Positions 24,554-32,458 of a stretch of 33,995 nucleotides of DNA are shown in pieces. Under the pieces are notes generated by a model. It ran no database searches and was not told the origin of the DNA. It worked only from the letters and a program-made list of their open reading frames with translations. This DNA is from Candidatus Wolframiiraptor allenii (GTDB lineage: Archaea > Thermoproteota > Nitrososphaeria_A > Caldarchaeales > Wolframiiraptoraceae): NCBI GenBank assembly GCA_023539495.1, contig JAKCEV010000008.1, positions 1 through 33,995 of the forward strand, read 5' to 3'. How positions within the stretch are numbered: the first letter of the stretch is position 1; every line of letters begins with the position of its first letter. The position numbers and the translations under genes were made by a program.

Positions 24554-24586
24554 AGGGGAGGTTTGGGCTACATCCCCTCTTTTTTG
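24554..24586 (+). terminator. Hairpin with T run after tmcA
   Basis: AGGGGA (24554-24559) pairs with TCCCCT (24573-24578) across a 13-nt loop and is followed by a run of six T. It lies 18 nt after the tmcA stop. Archaea end transcription mainly on T runs, so the T stretch is the functional part. Confidence 0.5.
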
Positions 24587-24592
24587 AGGGTT

Positions 24593-24656
24593 TAGCCCTT
24601 GGCCGGGTCTCCGGCCCATTACCCCTACCTTTCGGGGCTCGGGGGGTTATCGGCAT
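24593..24656 (+). mobile_element. Solo TnpB-type 3' end repeat (possible omega-RNA scaffold relic)
   Basis: A 64-bp near copy of the sequence at 1-63: same start, the same perfect 6-bp hairpin with a GTCT loop, the same CCCCTACC block and the same GGCAT end, then unrelated flanks. Read as protein in one frame it gives LALGRVSGPLPLPFGARGVI, a plausible tnpB tail; no tnpB body lies upstream, where tmcA ends 57 nt away. This suggests an excised or deleted element that left its right end. A dispersed structured repeat of another kind cannot be excluded. Confidence 0.45.
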
Positions 24657-24725
24657 CAAGAGGATCCTAGGCCGCAGCATGCCCGTCATACCAATCTAGC
24701 GCCAATAATATCTTCTTGAGATTAA

Positions 24726-24761
24726 GCCTGCCCTTATTCGTTTGGGGGCAGCCTGAAAATG
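24726..24761 (+). repeat. Copy 2 of the four-copy motif
   Basis: The sequence GCCTGCCCTTATT, then TTTGGGGGCAGCCTGAAAATG, matches the copies at 33001 and (inverted) 33354 and ends exactly on an ATG that opens the small ORF at 24759. It lies 70 bp after the TnpB-tail repeat. Confidence 0.6.
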
Positions 24762-24869
24762 TATGAGGCCTTGAAGCAGGCTTTCATAATACTATTACTA
24801 TTCAGGAATGGGGACCATGTCAAGTATTTTGTCGAGATTTTCCTGGCCAAAGCAATTTTGATATATTAA
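24759..24869 (+). pseudogene. Relic of the small ORF family 'X' behind the motif
   Basis: A 36-codon frame opens on the ATG at the end of the motif. Its centre, FRNGDHVKYFVE, resembles FKDGEDVKYFVV in the decayed ORF at 33066-33344, and the DNA of that part is also similar between the loci. After it the two sequences differ, so this copy looks truncated. The remaining stretch up to 24950 shows no gene. Family and function are unknown. Confidence 0.4.
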
Positions 24870-25048
24870 GATTAAGACAAATAAAGACAAATAGTCCATG
24901 CAAGGCGCGCTGGGCTTGACGTATCTCAATAGTCTATGTATAAGATCATAAATTATGGAGGGATGATATTTATGGCGATAACACGAACCTGTAATGGGCT
25001 CTGGATACCACCACAATCGCGCTAGGGATAGGCTACTTTCTTTCCTTC

Positions 25049-26038
25049 TTGATGGCGGTAGCTCTGGGTGGAAATGATGCCGCAACACCATGTGATACCT
25101 CTGTCGGCGCTAGGGTTATCTCGATCAGGAATGCACTCATCCTCTTCGCGATCTTCACGAGCGTCGGCGCGCTGACGCAAGGATACATGGTAATGAAGAC
25201 TATCGGTAGGGGCATAGTGCCGGCCATAGACCTGCTCGGCGTCCTGATAACAGTCTCAGTAGCATTCGCATGGATAATGTTCTGCAACTTCTATGGCCTC
25301 GAGATCTCCGTCACCCACTCGATAATAGGCTCCGTTCTAGGCTATGGGATCGCGGCCTATGGCATCGGCCGCGTCAACTGGAGCATCATGACAAACATAA
25401 TCGTGAGCTGGATAACATCACCCATATTCGCAATGTTCATGGCATATTCCGTCTACAAGCTCCTAGCGCGCATGATAAGAGGGAAAAACTCGCTGTCCTC
25501 AAGGATAATGCCCATTCTCCTCATAGCAGCCCTCTGTTACTCGGCTTATGCATTTGGTACAAATGATATAGCGAATGCCACGGGTGTCTACGTGACAATA
25601 AGCCAGATAATCTTCGGGGGGTTGCCGGAGCAGAACATAATGTTCATCCTCGCGGCGTTTGGGAGCATTGGCGTGGCTATCGGAGGCTTCCTTCTAGGGG
25701 CCAGGGTCATAGGGACCGTGGCCTTTAGAATAACTAGACTTGACCCGGTCTCAGGATTCGCCGCAGAGCTCGCGAACGCCTTTGTGGTACATATGTTCAC
25801 AACTATACCATACATGCTCATCGGTTATGGTATACCGATCTCAACATCGATCGCCGGGGTGGGCTCTGTGATAGGGGTTGGCCTCGCCATGTATAGGTCA
25901 GCTGGCGTGAATAAAAGGACTGTTCTAAAGCTTTTCATGGCCTGGATTGGAACGGTCACCATCACAGCCGCTGCGAGCTATATACTCTACACGCTCATAG
26001 CACCGATAACAGGTCCTATACTTGAACCAAAAACTTAA
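25049..26038 (+). CDS. pit: PiT-family inorganic phosphate transporter (5' end probably frameshifted)
   Basis: A membrane protein of at least 329 residues of the PHO4/PiT family, a cation-coupled phosphate symporter. Both family repeats are seen: GGNDAATPCDTSVGA near the start and GTNDIANATGVYVTIS in the second half, each within a run of hydrophobic helices. The first available ATG (25049) falls inside what should be the first helix; in-frame sequence before it (TTTIALGIGYFLSF) completes the helix but contains no start. An ATG at 24963 or 24972, with a GGAGGG ribosome-binding sequence near 24957, is one base out of frame. It is followed by its DUF47 partner gene. Confidence 0.88.
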   Translation: MMAVALGGNDAATPCDTSVGARVISIRNALILFAIFTSVGALTQGYMVMKTIGRGIVPAIDLLGVLITVSVAFAWIMFCNFYGLEISVTHSIIGSVLGYGIAAYGIGRVNWSIMTNIIVSWITSPIFAMFMAYSVYKLLARMIRGKNSLSSRIMPILLIAALCYSAYAFGTNDIANATGVYVTISQIIFGGLPEQNIMFILAAFGSIGVAIGGFLLGARVIGTVAFRITRLDPVSGFAAELANAFVVHMFTTIPYMLIGYGIPISTSIAGVGSVIGVGLAMYRSAGVNKRTVLKLFMAWIGTVTITAAASYILYTLIAPITGPILEPKT

Positions 26039-26088
26039 TTATGATCAGGATGAGTAGCTCATGTAAGGGTCTTCGGAGGTAATGATTT

Positions 26089-26769
26089 TTGGCGTTTAAG
26101 GGTCATCCAATGATCTGGCTCGGGAGAAAGCGAGAGCGGGAGATGCTGAGGCTCTCTAAGCTCCACTTCGATAAGATCATGGAACTTACAAAAGTCTTCA
26201 AAGAGTATATCGTGCTGTACTCTGGCTGTAGGCCGGAGGAATATTCCAGCAAGTATCAAATGATATTCAGGCTCGAGAGAGAGGCGGATGAGGAGAAGGA
26301 GAGGATAATCTCGGAGGTTTCGAAGGGGCCATTCCATCCGATCGACCGTGAGGATATAATCAGCCTAGTATTGACCGTTGATGATATCGCAGCGAACCTG
26401 AAGTCAGCTTCTCGAAGGCTTCTATATACTGATTCGAGGAACGTCCCCGAGGCTGTTAGGGGTAAGCTGGTGGGGCTGGCGGATCTCATAGTCGAGATAG
26501 TCGAGAAGTTGGGAGAAGCTTTCAACGCGCTGATAGATGGGTCGAGGGATACGCTAAAGCTCGCCGACCTGGTTGAGCGGAAGGAGGAGGAGATAGACGA
26601 GTTCAGGCATGACCTGATTCATGATGTGCTGAAGTGGGGGGACTCCTCTGGAAGGCTCAGCGATGTCTTGATGGTAAAGGAGGCTGTGGAGAATATTGAG
26701 ACCGCATCAGATAAGGCCGAGGATGTCGCTGACCTCATAAGAAGAATAACTGTCACGAGGATTCCATAG
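26089..26769 (+). CDS. DUF47/PhoU-like accessory protein of the phosphate transporter
   Basis: A 226-residue all-helical protein of the DUF47 (PhoU-like, Pit accessory) family. Features are the KLHFDKIMELTKVFKEYI first helix, LEREADEEKERIISE, REDIISLVLTVDDIA and a C-terminal KEAVENIETASDKAEDVADL helix, where acidic residues usually hold metal. The TTG at 26089 has a good GGAGGT 8 nt upstream, better placed than the later ATG at 26110. It lies 50 nt after the PiT stop. Its role is to bind or regulate the transporter. The 3' end overlaps the convergent DUF2258-like gene by 17 nt. Confidence 0.88.
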   Translation: MAFKGHPMIWLGRKREREMLRLSKLHFDKIMELTKVFKEYIVLYSGCRPEEYSSKYQMIFRLEREADEEKERIISEVSKGPFHPIDREDIISLVLTVDDIAANLKSASRRLLYTDSRNVPEAVRGKLVGLADLIVEIVEKLGEAFNALIDGSRDTLKLADLVERKEEEIDEFRHDLIHDVLKWGDSSGRLSDVLMVKEAVENIETASDKAEDVADLIRRITVTRIP

Positions 26770-27169
26770 CATTGTTACTGGGTGTCTCTCCCACGGCCTC
26801 TTGTGCCTCCCGGAGCTTGAGAGCATCCTCGATCGCCTTCTTAACAACGCTTTCCCCAATCTCCCTGAAAGCCCTAACCCTTAGATTCGGGTAGTCCCAG
26901 ATTATCCTCCCCCCAGACATAGTGTATGGGGCCTCTATCCTGACTAGATCGCCCTTCGATAGGGCGAGATACTTGACAAGTGCTTCATAGAGCACGGAGT
27001 TGAGCTCGCCTGCTGCCCTCGCGACCTCCTCCTTATCTATCTCCCCAGACTTTACTTTCTGGGAGAGTTGAGCGAAAAGAACTCTCCTTACCCTATTTGC
27101 ATAGGCTCCTGCGAGGACGACCCCCGTCCTCACAATCTGTTTCTCCTCGGGCTTTCCAGCCCCCTCCAT
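26753..27169 (-). CDS. DUF2258-like archaeal protein
   Basis: A protein of about 138 residues. The IVRTGVVLAGAYANRVRRVLFAQL opening and the GDLVRIEAPYTMSGGRIIWDY segment are what I associate with DUF2258 of Thermoproteota; this is from memory and not a search. It is soluble, alpha/beta at the N end and helical and charged at the C end. The ATG at 27169 is 30 nt from the palindromic TATA box at 27195-27204, so the mRNA is likely leaderless; a TTG at 27175 is less likely. Function unknown. Confidence 0.75.
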   Translation of the reverse strand: MEGAGKPEEKQIVRTGVVLAGAYANRVRRVLFAQLSQKVKSGEIDKEEVARAAGELNSVLYEALVKYLALSKGDLVRIEAPYTMSGGRIIWDYPNLRVRAFREIGESVVKKAIEDALKLREAQEAVGETPSNNAMESS

Positions 27170-27194
27170 AACCAATATGTAGTTATGCTAGCAG

Positions 27195-27204
27195 ACTTAT
27201 AAGT
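27195..27204. promoter_or_regulatory. Palindromic TATA box shared by divergent genes
   Basis: ACTTATAAGT reads the same on both strands and lies between the DUF2258-like gene (start 30 nt to the left) and the disulfide oxidoreductase gene (start 41 or 59 nt to the right). No other TATA-like block is obvious in the gap, so one site may serve both directions. It also rules out the in-frame TTG at 27214 as a start. Confidence 0.5.
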
Positions 27205-27258
27205 AATCGAGGCTTGCGAGGCGGAAAACTTACATTATACATGTATGCCACATATTCC

Positions 27259-27906
27259 ATGGCCATTCTCGGCGATAGGGAGAGGAAGTATCTCAGGTCT
27301 AAGTTCGAGAAGGAGCTCTCGGGCAGGGTTAGACTCATCGTCTTCACTCAGGAGTTCGAGTGCGAGTATTGTGCCGAGGTTAGGAGCCTTGCGGAGGAAA
27401 TCGCGGAGCTCGATAACAGGATAAGCGCCGAGGTCTATGACTTCCAGTCCGATAAAGAGCTTGCGGAGAGGCTAAAAGTAGATAAGATTCCAGCCTTACT
27501 CGTCTTCGGCGAGAAGGAGTATGGGGTTAGGTTCTTCGGCATACCAAGTGGATATGAGTTCATGACGCTCGTTGATGACATCATCTATGTCTCTAGGGGA
27601 TCCTCAAACCTCCCAGCACCCCTCAAGGAGAAGGTTAAGCAGATCGATCGCCCAGTCCATATCCAAGTCTTCGTTACGCCAACATGTCCATATTGCCCGA
27701 TAGCCGTTAGAACGGCACACCAGATGGCAATCGAGAACACGAATATAACCTCGGACATGATCGAGGTTCTTGAGTTCCCACACCTTGCCCACAGATACCA
27801 AGTTATGGCGGTCCCGAAGATAGTGATTAACGATAGGATTAGCTTCGAGGGAGCATTGCCCGAGGCATTATTCGTGGAACATGTTCTCGCCGCCTTGAGG
27901 GGCTAA
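27259..27906 (+). CDS. pdo: Protein disulfide oxidoreductase (PDO, double thioredoxin fold)
   Basis: A 215-residue thermophile-type PDO with two thioredoxin/glutaredoxin units. Active sites are CEYC (residues 35-38) in the N unit and CPYC (143-146) in the C unit, each followed by the cis-proline motif (KIPALLVF and AVPKIVI). PDO forms and isomerises intracellular disulfides, common in hyperthermophilic archaea. The ATG at 27259 aligns with the start of Pyrococcus PDO; ATG 27241 is an in-frame alternative. It is cytoplasmic, with no signal peptide. Confidence 0.93.
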   Translation: MAILGDRERKYLRSKFEKELSGRVRLIVFTQEFECEYCAEVRSLAEEIAELDNRISAEVYDFQSDKELAERLKVDKIPALLVFGEKEYGVRFFGIPSGYEFMTLVDDIIYVSRGSSNLPAPLKEKVKQIDRPVHIQVFVTPTCPYCPIAVRTAHQMAIENTNITSDMIEVLEFPHLAHRYQVMAVPKIVINDRISFEGALPEALFVEHVLAALRG

Positions 27907-27943
27907 GCTTAAACAAGGCCCAAGCCAAGATCTTCACGGGATA

Positions 27944-28312
27944 ATGTCCCTTGCAAGAATCCCGGTGAAGATTGAGATAGAAGGTCTTGGTGAGTTAAAT
28001 GGCGAGCTAATCAGATTTCATGCGCCACTCACGGTCAGCACACTTGTCAAGATGCTCCCGATAGGCGGTGCTATAGCCAAGTGGGATTATGCAATATACT
28101 TTCATGTCCAGCTTGAGAGGGGGGCGGAGAAGCCAGTGAGTCGCGTAAGCGCGGGTGATATTCTATACTGGCCGCCCGGGAGTTGCATAGCATTAGCGTT
28201 CGCGAACGCAATCCCGCCAGCCCAGATGACCAAGATCGGCAGATATCAGGCTGACTATGAGATGATTAAGTTAGCTCAGGTTGGGGCGAGGATAACAATT
28301 AGGAGGGCCTAG
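27944..28312 (+). CDS. Cyclophilin-like fold protein (TM1367/DUF369-like)
   Basis: A 122-residue small beta-barrel protein. The VKIEIEGLGELNGELIR start, AKWDYAIYFHV strand and GDILYWPPGSCIALAFA loop fit the family of small prokaryotic cyclophilin-like proteins typified by TM1367. Such proteins are thought to bind small ligands or peptides; prolyl isomerase activity has not been generally shown. It follows PDO by 37 nt on the same strand, so a common transcript is possible, and converges on eS25. Confidence 0.8.
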   Translation: MSLARIPVKIEIEGLGELNGELIRFHAPLTVSTLVKMLPIGGAIAKWDYAIYFHVQLERGAEKPVSRVSAGDILYWPPGSCIALAFANAIPPAQMTKIGRYQADYEMIKLAQVGARITIRRA

Positions 28313-28317
28313 GCGGT

Positions 28318-28671
28318 TTATTGTTTCTTCTTCGGCTTTTTCACCTTAACCTCGGCCAGAGCCTCCTTAACCGGTGCATATATTTTGAGTCTCCTATCCC
28401 CGACGACGAGCCTGATGAGTCCTCTTCCAGCGAGGTCGCGGAGAACCTGTCTAGCAATGGAGATCCTTACCCCGAACTTCTCCGCCAGAAGATTCGGTGT
28501 AACATACGGCTGCTCCCTAAGAAATTCTACGACGTCATCGATGGGCGGCGGGATAATGCTAGCGACAACCTTCTCCCTTGCCTCGGGGCCGGCTGCCACC
28601 CCACCCTCCCGCGCACGCGCAGTCTTCTTCTCAAGCTGGCTTATGCTCGGCTTCTTCGGAGGCACAGCCAC
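28318..28671 (-). CDS. rps25e: Small ribosomal subunit protein eS25 (S25e)
   Basis: A 117-residue protein of the S25e family found in eukaryotes and TACK archaea. It has the KPSISQLEKK basic start, a winged-helix core (PYVTPNLLAEKFGVRISIARQVLRDL, then GLIRLVVGDRRLKIYAP) and a Lys-rich C tail. Two GTG codons can start it, at 28671 and 28665; a GGAGGT sequence lies directly before the first and 6 nt before the second, so 28665 is the better spaced. It is divergent from the Taw2-like gene. Confidence 0.92.
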   Translation of the reverse strand: MAVPPKKPSISQLEKKTARAREGGVAAGPEAREKVVASIIPPPIDDVVEFLREQPYVTPNLLAEKFGVRISIARQVLRDLAGRGLIRLVVGDRRLKIYAPVKEALAEVKVKKPKKKQ

Positions 28672-28725
28672 ACCTCCCGGCTAAAGGGGGACAATACCCC
28701 TCATAAATATTTTGAAAGGCGGGAC

Positions 28726-29574
28726 ATGGTGATTATTCTTGGCTTGAGGCTGAAGGACTACCTTGCTCAGAATATTCGAGATGTTCCAGCGGAGTATCTC
28801 CCATCTCATGCGAAACTGATAGGCCGCGTGGCTCTTGTCAGGCTGAGGGAGGAGGTTGAGGGTCTTAAGCGCGAGATAGGAGCCCTTATTCTCAGGTTCT
28901 ACAACGTGCAGGCGGTGTATCTTGTACGGGGCGTTGAGGGCGTTGAGAGACGCCCCATTCTCGAGCTCATAGCCGGGGAGCCTATCCGAGAGATAACTCA
29001 CCGAGAATATGGCTGCGTCTTCAGGCTGGATATCACGAGGCTCATGTTCTGCCTCGGCAACAGCTTCGAGAGGCTTAGGCTCGCAGGCCTCGTTTCGGAT
29101 GGCGAAATCGTGGTCGACATGTTCGCTGGAGTGGGGCAGTTCACGATCCCGATAACTGTCCTCGCAAATCCGAAGAAGGTCTATGCGATAGAGATAAATC
29201 CAGAGGCATACGCCTACCTCACAGAGAACATTAGGCTGAATGGGGTTGAGGATAAAGCTCAACCTATTCTCGGGGATTGTAGGAGGGTTGCTGAGAAGGA
29301 GCTGCATGGCGCCGCGGACCGTGTCATCATGGGCTACTTCTGGGGTACGATAGAGGCTCTCGGCCCAGCCCTAAGCGCCCTTAAGCCCGAGGGAGGAATA
29401 GTACACTTTCATGATCTCGCGAGGAGGGGTAGCGAGAGGGAGTTCATCGAGGACGTATTGGAGAGGGCAAGGCGGATGGGATACAGGGTCGAGCCCATAG
29501 GGTGGAGGCGGGTCAAAAGCTACTCTAGGACAAGAAACCACGTGGTGATAGATTTCTTCGCGATGCGCGTCTAA
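28726..29574 (+). CDS. taw2: Taw2-like tRNA wyosine-pathway enzyme (Trm5/TYW2 family)
   Basis: A 282-residue class I SAM-dependent enzyme of the Trm5/TYW2 family, which modifies G37 of tRNA-Phe. SAM motif I is VDMFAGVGQFTIPI (131-139), followed by AIEINPEAYAYLTENIRLN. At the position where Trm5 methylases have NLPxxA this protein has MGYFWGT (202-208), which is the Taw2 form, so I favour aminocarboxypropyl transfer over N1-methylation. The later IVHFHDLARRG also fits. The ATG at 28726 is preceded by a TATA-like ATAAATATTTTG about 20 nt upstream; longer in-frame sequence upstream is antisense to eS25 and not real. Confidence 0.85.
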   Translation: MVIILGLRLKDYLAQNIRDVPAEYLPSHAKLIGRVALVRLREEVEGLKREIGALILRFYNVQAVYLVRGVEGVERRPILELIAGEPIREITHREYGCVFRLDITRLMFCLGNSFERLRLAGLVSDGEIVVDMFAGVGQFTIPITVLANPKKVYAIEINPEAYAYLTENIRLNGVEDKAQPILGDCRRVAEKELHGAADRVIMGYFWGTIEALGPALSALKPEGGIVHFHDLARRGSEREFIEDVLERARRMGYRVEPIGWRRVKSYSRTRNHVVIDFFAMRV

Positions 29575-29620
29575 AGTCCTGGCAAAGCTTATTATCAGTG
29601 TATTGCGAGATAGCAGTGTA

Positions 29621-30604
29621 ATGTCCGGCGGGATTTCTAGGAGAAGGTTCGTGAAGCTTCTAGGCGGAGCTGCCGCCGCTATAGGCTTAGCATCACTTGG
29701 ATACTCGCTGGGATGGTTTAGCGCTGGTGAAAGAGCCGTTCTCGAGAGGAGCATTAGCGGCGAATCCAATCTCGAGAGGCCGTTAGTATCGCTGGTTAAA
29801 GGCCGTGATGTCAATGCAATGGTAAGGAGGGCAATCAAGGCCATTGGCGGGATCGAGGCGCTTGTGAGCCCGGGCTCTAGGATTCTGATAAAGCCTAATG
29901 TTGGCTTCAATAGACCTGAGGCCGTGACATCGCCGGAGGTGCTAAGAGCAGTGATTGAGGTTATCAAAGACGCCGACCCAAAGGAGATAATAGTGGCTGA
30001 GAGTGCTGTCCGCGGCTATAATACATCTAATAACTTCGGGGTAACTGGGATAGCCGATGTGGTTAGAGGACTTGGTATCCGCCTAGTAGACTTAGATAAG
30101 AGCAGTGAGATTGTAAAGGTTAAGACCTCAGGAAAACTCCTTGGCGAGGTTAGCGTCTTCAAGCTAGCATGTGATGCCGATGTGATTATAAGTGTCCCAA
30201 GGCTTAAGAGGCACTCTCAGGCAATTGTCACGATCTCCATGAAGAATATGATGGGGATTCTACCGAGTGATCAGAAGGGCATGTTCCACGTGTTGGGGCT
30301 GCAACAATGTATAGCTGACCTGAACACCGTGTTCAGGCCGGATCTGGCGATAGTTGACGCGACAGAGGTCATGACCGTCAGCGGGCCGGGGATGGGTAGG
30401 ATGGTCCCGGGGGAAGCAATTCTAGCGAGCAGGGACCCGGTAGCGCTGGACCTCATAGCAGCCGAATACCTCTTTAGGCTCGAGGGAAATGAGAACCCAC
30501 TCGAGACAGCATTGAATGTGCCTCATATCAAGCTCGCGGCCGAGCTCGGCATAGGCATAAACGACCCATCAAGAATACGCGTGGTCGAGGAGAGAGTGAG
30601 TTGA
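29621..30604 (+). CDS. DUF362 protein with Tat signal
   Basis: A 327-residue DUF362 family protein exported by the Tat route: the start has SRRRFVKLL followed by a hydrophobic GGAAAAIGLASLGYSLGW segment. The mature part has the family blocks ILIKPNVGFNRP, VPRLKRHSQAIVTISMKNMMG and ASRDPVALDLIAAEYL. Biochemical function of the family is unclear, though members often travel with iron-sulfur proteins. Here the stop overlaps the start of the ferredoxin-type gene (TTGA), so it is the first gene of a three-gene redox operon. The ATG at 29621 is preferred. Confidence 0.88.
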   Translation: MSGGISRRRFVKLLGGAAAAIGLASLGYSLGWFSAGERAVLERSISGESNLERPLVSLVKGRDVNAMVRRAIKAIGGIEALVSPGSRILIKPNVGFNRPEAVTSPEVLRAVIEVIKDADPKEIIVAESAVRGYNTSNNFGVTGIADVVRGLGIRLVDLDKSSEIVKVKTSGKLLGEVSVFKLACDADVIISVPRLKRHSQAIVTISMKNMMGILPSDQKGMFHVLGLQQCIADLNTVFRPDLAIVDATEVMTVSGPGMGRMVPGEAILASRDPVALDLIAAEYLFRLEGNENPLETALNVPHIKLAAELGIGINDPSRIRVVEERVS

Positions 30605-31212
30605 CCACGCGAAGGGAGTTATTCAGGATGGTATTAGGACTTCTCTTCATCCCGCTGGCCGGCAGCTTTCTCTCGATGCTACCGAGCAGGAGGGTGGTGC
30701 GCCCCCCGGGCGCCGTAGACGAGAAGCTCTTCCTAGAGCTCTGCACACGCTGTGGAATATGCGTGGATGCATGCTCCAGTGAGGGGAGAGGCACACTCGA
30801 GCCATGTGGTATCTTGGATGGAGTGTCCATGATGGGCACGCCCAAGGTCAATCCTCTGAGAGCTCCCTGCGAGGCCCGGTATGGGATATGTGAGGGCAGG
30901 CTTCCATGCGTCAAGTCCTGCCCCACGGGGGCCTTGAGATGGATTGAGCCCGAGGAGATAAAGCTGGGATCTGTTAGCTGGAGCCCTGGTCGCTGCATTG
31001 CGGTTCTTGGGGGCGAGTGCTTGGTCTGCGCTGAAGTATGCCCGGTGCCCGGCGCTATAACCCCGAGAAATGGGATCCCGGTCTTCCATAGTAATAGATG
31101 TGTGGGGTGTGGGCGATGCGTTTACGCATGCCCAGCCGACCCAAAGGCATTAATTCTCATGCCTGAGGGGGAGAGGAGGCATCATTGGGGTCGAGCAGGC
31201 TTCTCAAGATAA
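30601..31212 (+). CDS. NapG-like membrane-associated polyferredoxin
   Basis: A 203-residue protein with an N-terminal Tat-like start (TTRRELFRMV) and a hydrophobic segment to about residue 25, then four [4Fe-4S] regions: CTRCGICVDAC, CEARYGICEGRLPCVKSCP, CLVCAEVCP with an upstream Cys, and CVGCGRCVYACP. NapG-type proteins pass electrons between a membrane quinol or menaquinol dehydrogenase and an exported enzyme. The TTG start overlaps the DUF362 stop. The 3' end overlaps the NapH-like gene by 28 nt. Confidence 0.87.
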   Translation: MTTRRELFRMVLGLLFIPLAGSFLSMLPSRRVVRPPGAVDEKLFLELCTRCGICVDACSSEGRGTLEPCGILDGVSMMGTPKVNPLRAPCEARYGICEGRLPCVKSCPTGALRWIEPEEIKLGSVSWSPGRCIAVLGGECLVCAEVCPVPGAITPRNGIPVFHSNRCVGCGRCVYACPADPKALILMPEGERRHHWGRAGFSR

Positions 31213-31964
31213 ACCTGCTAACGGTCGCGGCAGTCATAGCCACCTACGTGGCCCTGAATTTATCCGGCGTGGCTTTGGGTGGATACTGCCTACTATCCCT
31301 CGGCAACATGCCCTTCATCTGCCCGCTGGGTTTTCTCCAGCGCCCAAGTATTGTTGAGGCCACCACACATGCGATCCTCATAGGCCTAGCGATCACCTTG
31401 GCTTTAATCGCGCTGCATGGAAGGATTTTCTGCGGCTGGATATGCCCCATAGGGCTAGGCCTCCGCTTCCTGAAACACGATAAAGGTAATGGCCGCGGAA
31501 TAATCCTCGCATTCTCGATAAGCTTAGCCTCGATGCTTATCGTATCATGGATCCTAGGCTTCCCAATATTCTGCCTCATATGCCCAGTCGGGATCGTGAG
31601 CAGGATCATCGCTTCCGCCCTAACTGGATCACTCGACCTATGGAGCATACTTTGGGGTATAACGATATTCGCGGTGATAACGCTAGTGCTCAGAATACAT
31701 AATTGGTGTGGCGGTGTATGCCCACTAGGCGCTCTCCAAGCACTCCTAAGCCCCCTCAAGATACTGAGGATAAAGGCGAGCAGTAGATGCACGAGATGCA
31801 GAATCTGTGCGAGGAACTGTCCATTAGGCTTGGAGATACATAAGGATAGAGAGGTTGATCATATGAGCTGCACGGCCTGTATGAAATGTGTTGCAGAGTG
31901 CCCCTTTAAGGCGCTGAAGCCCGCCCTGAGCAGCCCCTTATCCTCCACGAGACTGAGAAATTAG
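31185..31964 (+). CDS. NapH-like membrane ferredoxin
   Basis: A 259-residue integral membrane protein with about four to five helices, two cysteine motifs at the membrane face (CGWICPIG and CLICPVG, plus CGGVCPLGALQ), and a C-terminal double [4Fe-4S] domain (CTRCRICARNCP and CTACMKCVAECP). This is the NapH/CcoG/RnfB-like layout used to oxidise quinols. The start is a TTG at 31185 inside the upstream gene. With the DUF362 and NapG-like genes it makes a membrane-to-exterior electron-transfer unit whose terminal enzyme is not in the window. Confidence 0.87.
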   Translation: MGSSRLLKINLLTVAAVIATYVALNLSGVALGGYCLLSLGNMPFICPLGFLQRPSIVEATTHAILIGLAITLALIALHGRIFCGWICPIGLGLRFLKHDKGNGRGIILAFSISLASMLIVSWILGFPIFCLICPVGIVSRIIASALTGSLDLWSILWGITIFAVITLVLRIHNWCGGVCPLGALQALLSPLKILRIKASSRCTRCRICARNCPLGLEIHKDREVDHMSCTACMKCVAECPFKALKPALSSPLSSTRLRN

Positions 31965-31983
31965 TTATCGGACCTACAGCTGT

Positions 31984-32418
31984 TTAGATGATTATGCTCG
32001 CGGCGTTAGCTATTCTAGGCCAGCGCTCGGCAGCCTCCCTAGCCACGGGCCCCTTGATCTCCGTTGCCTTGAGATCTCCCTCGGGCGTTACTAGGACCGC
32101 CGCTGTATCCTCGAACATTATCCATGTCCCATCAGGTCTACGATACGGCTTTCTCTGTCTTATTATCACCGCGTGCATCGGCTTTTTCCTAAGGTCTATC
32201 GGCCCCTTCTTCACAGTGACCGAGACTAGGTCCCCGACAGCGGCGCATGGATGCCTTCCCCTCCTAGTCTTAATGCCATGTACTTGTATTATTTTGAGGA
32301 GCTGGGCTCCCGAGTTATCGGCGCATGGAATGAGAGAGCCCACATTAATCGTCCTAGGCAGGTCAGGCCTTCTTTCGAGAATTCCTACAGCCGCGACCGC
32401 CCTACTCCTCTTAGACAT
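31984..32418 (-). CDS. rpl14: Large ribosomal subunit protein uL14
   Basis: A 144-residue L14. Family blocks are SLIPCADNSGAQLLKIIQV, GDLVSVTVKKG, MHAVIIRQRKPYRRPDG and FEDTAAVLVTPEGDLKATEIKGPVARE. The ATG at 32418 has a GGGGAGG sequence 7-8 nt upstream and is preferred to the in-frame ATG at 32427. It follows uS17 in the standard archaeal order, but the next genes of that operon (L24, S4e, L5) are absent: the downstream neighbour is the convergent NapH-like gene. Confidence 0.95.
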   Translation of the reverse strand: MSKRSRAVAAVGILERRPDLPRTINVGSLIPCADNSGAQLLKIIQVHGIKTRRGRHPCAAVGDLVSVTVKKGPIDLRKKPMHAVIIRQRKPYRRPDGTWIMFEDTAAVLVTPEGDLKATEIKGPVAREAAERWPRIANAASIII

Positions 32419-32458
32419 ACCGCACACCTCCCCTAGGATTTCTGGGGCTTTTTAAGGA

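Noticed and set aside
28321-28725. Long in-frame extension upstream of the Taw2-like gene
   Set aside because: It is antisense to the convincing eS25 gene and has no family similarity; the ATG at 28726 with a TATA box upstream explains the real start.
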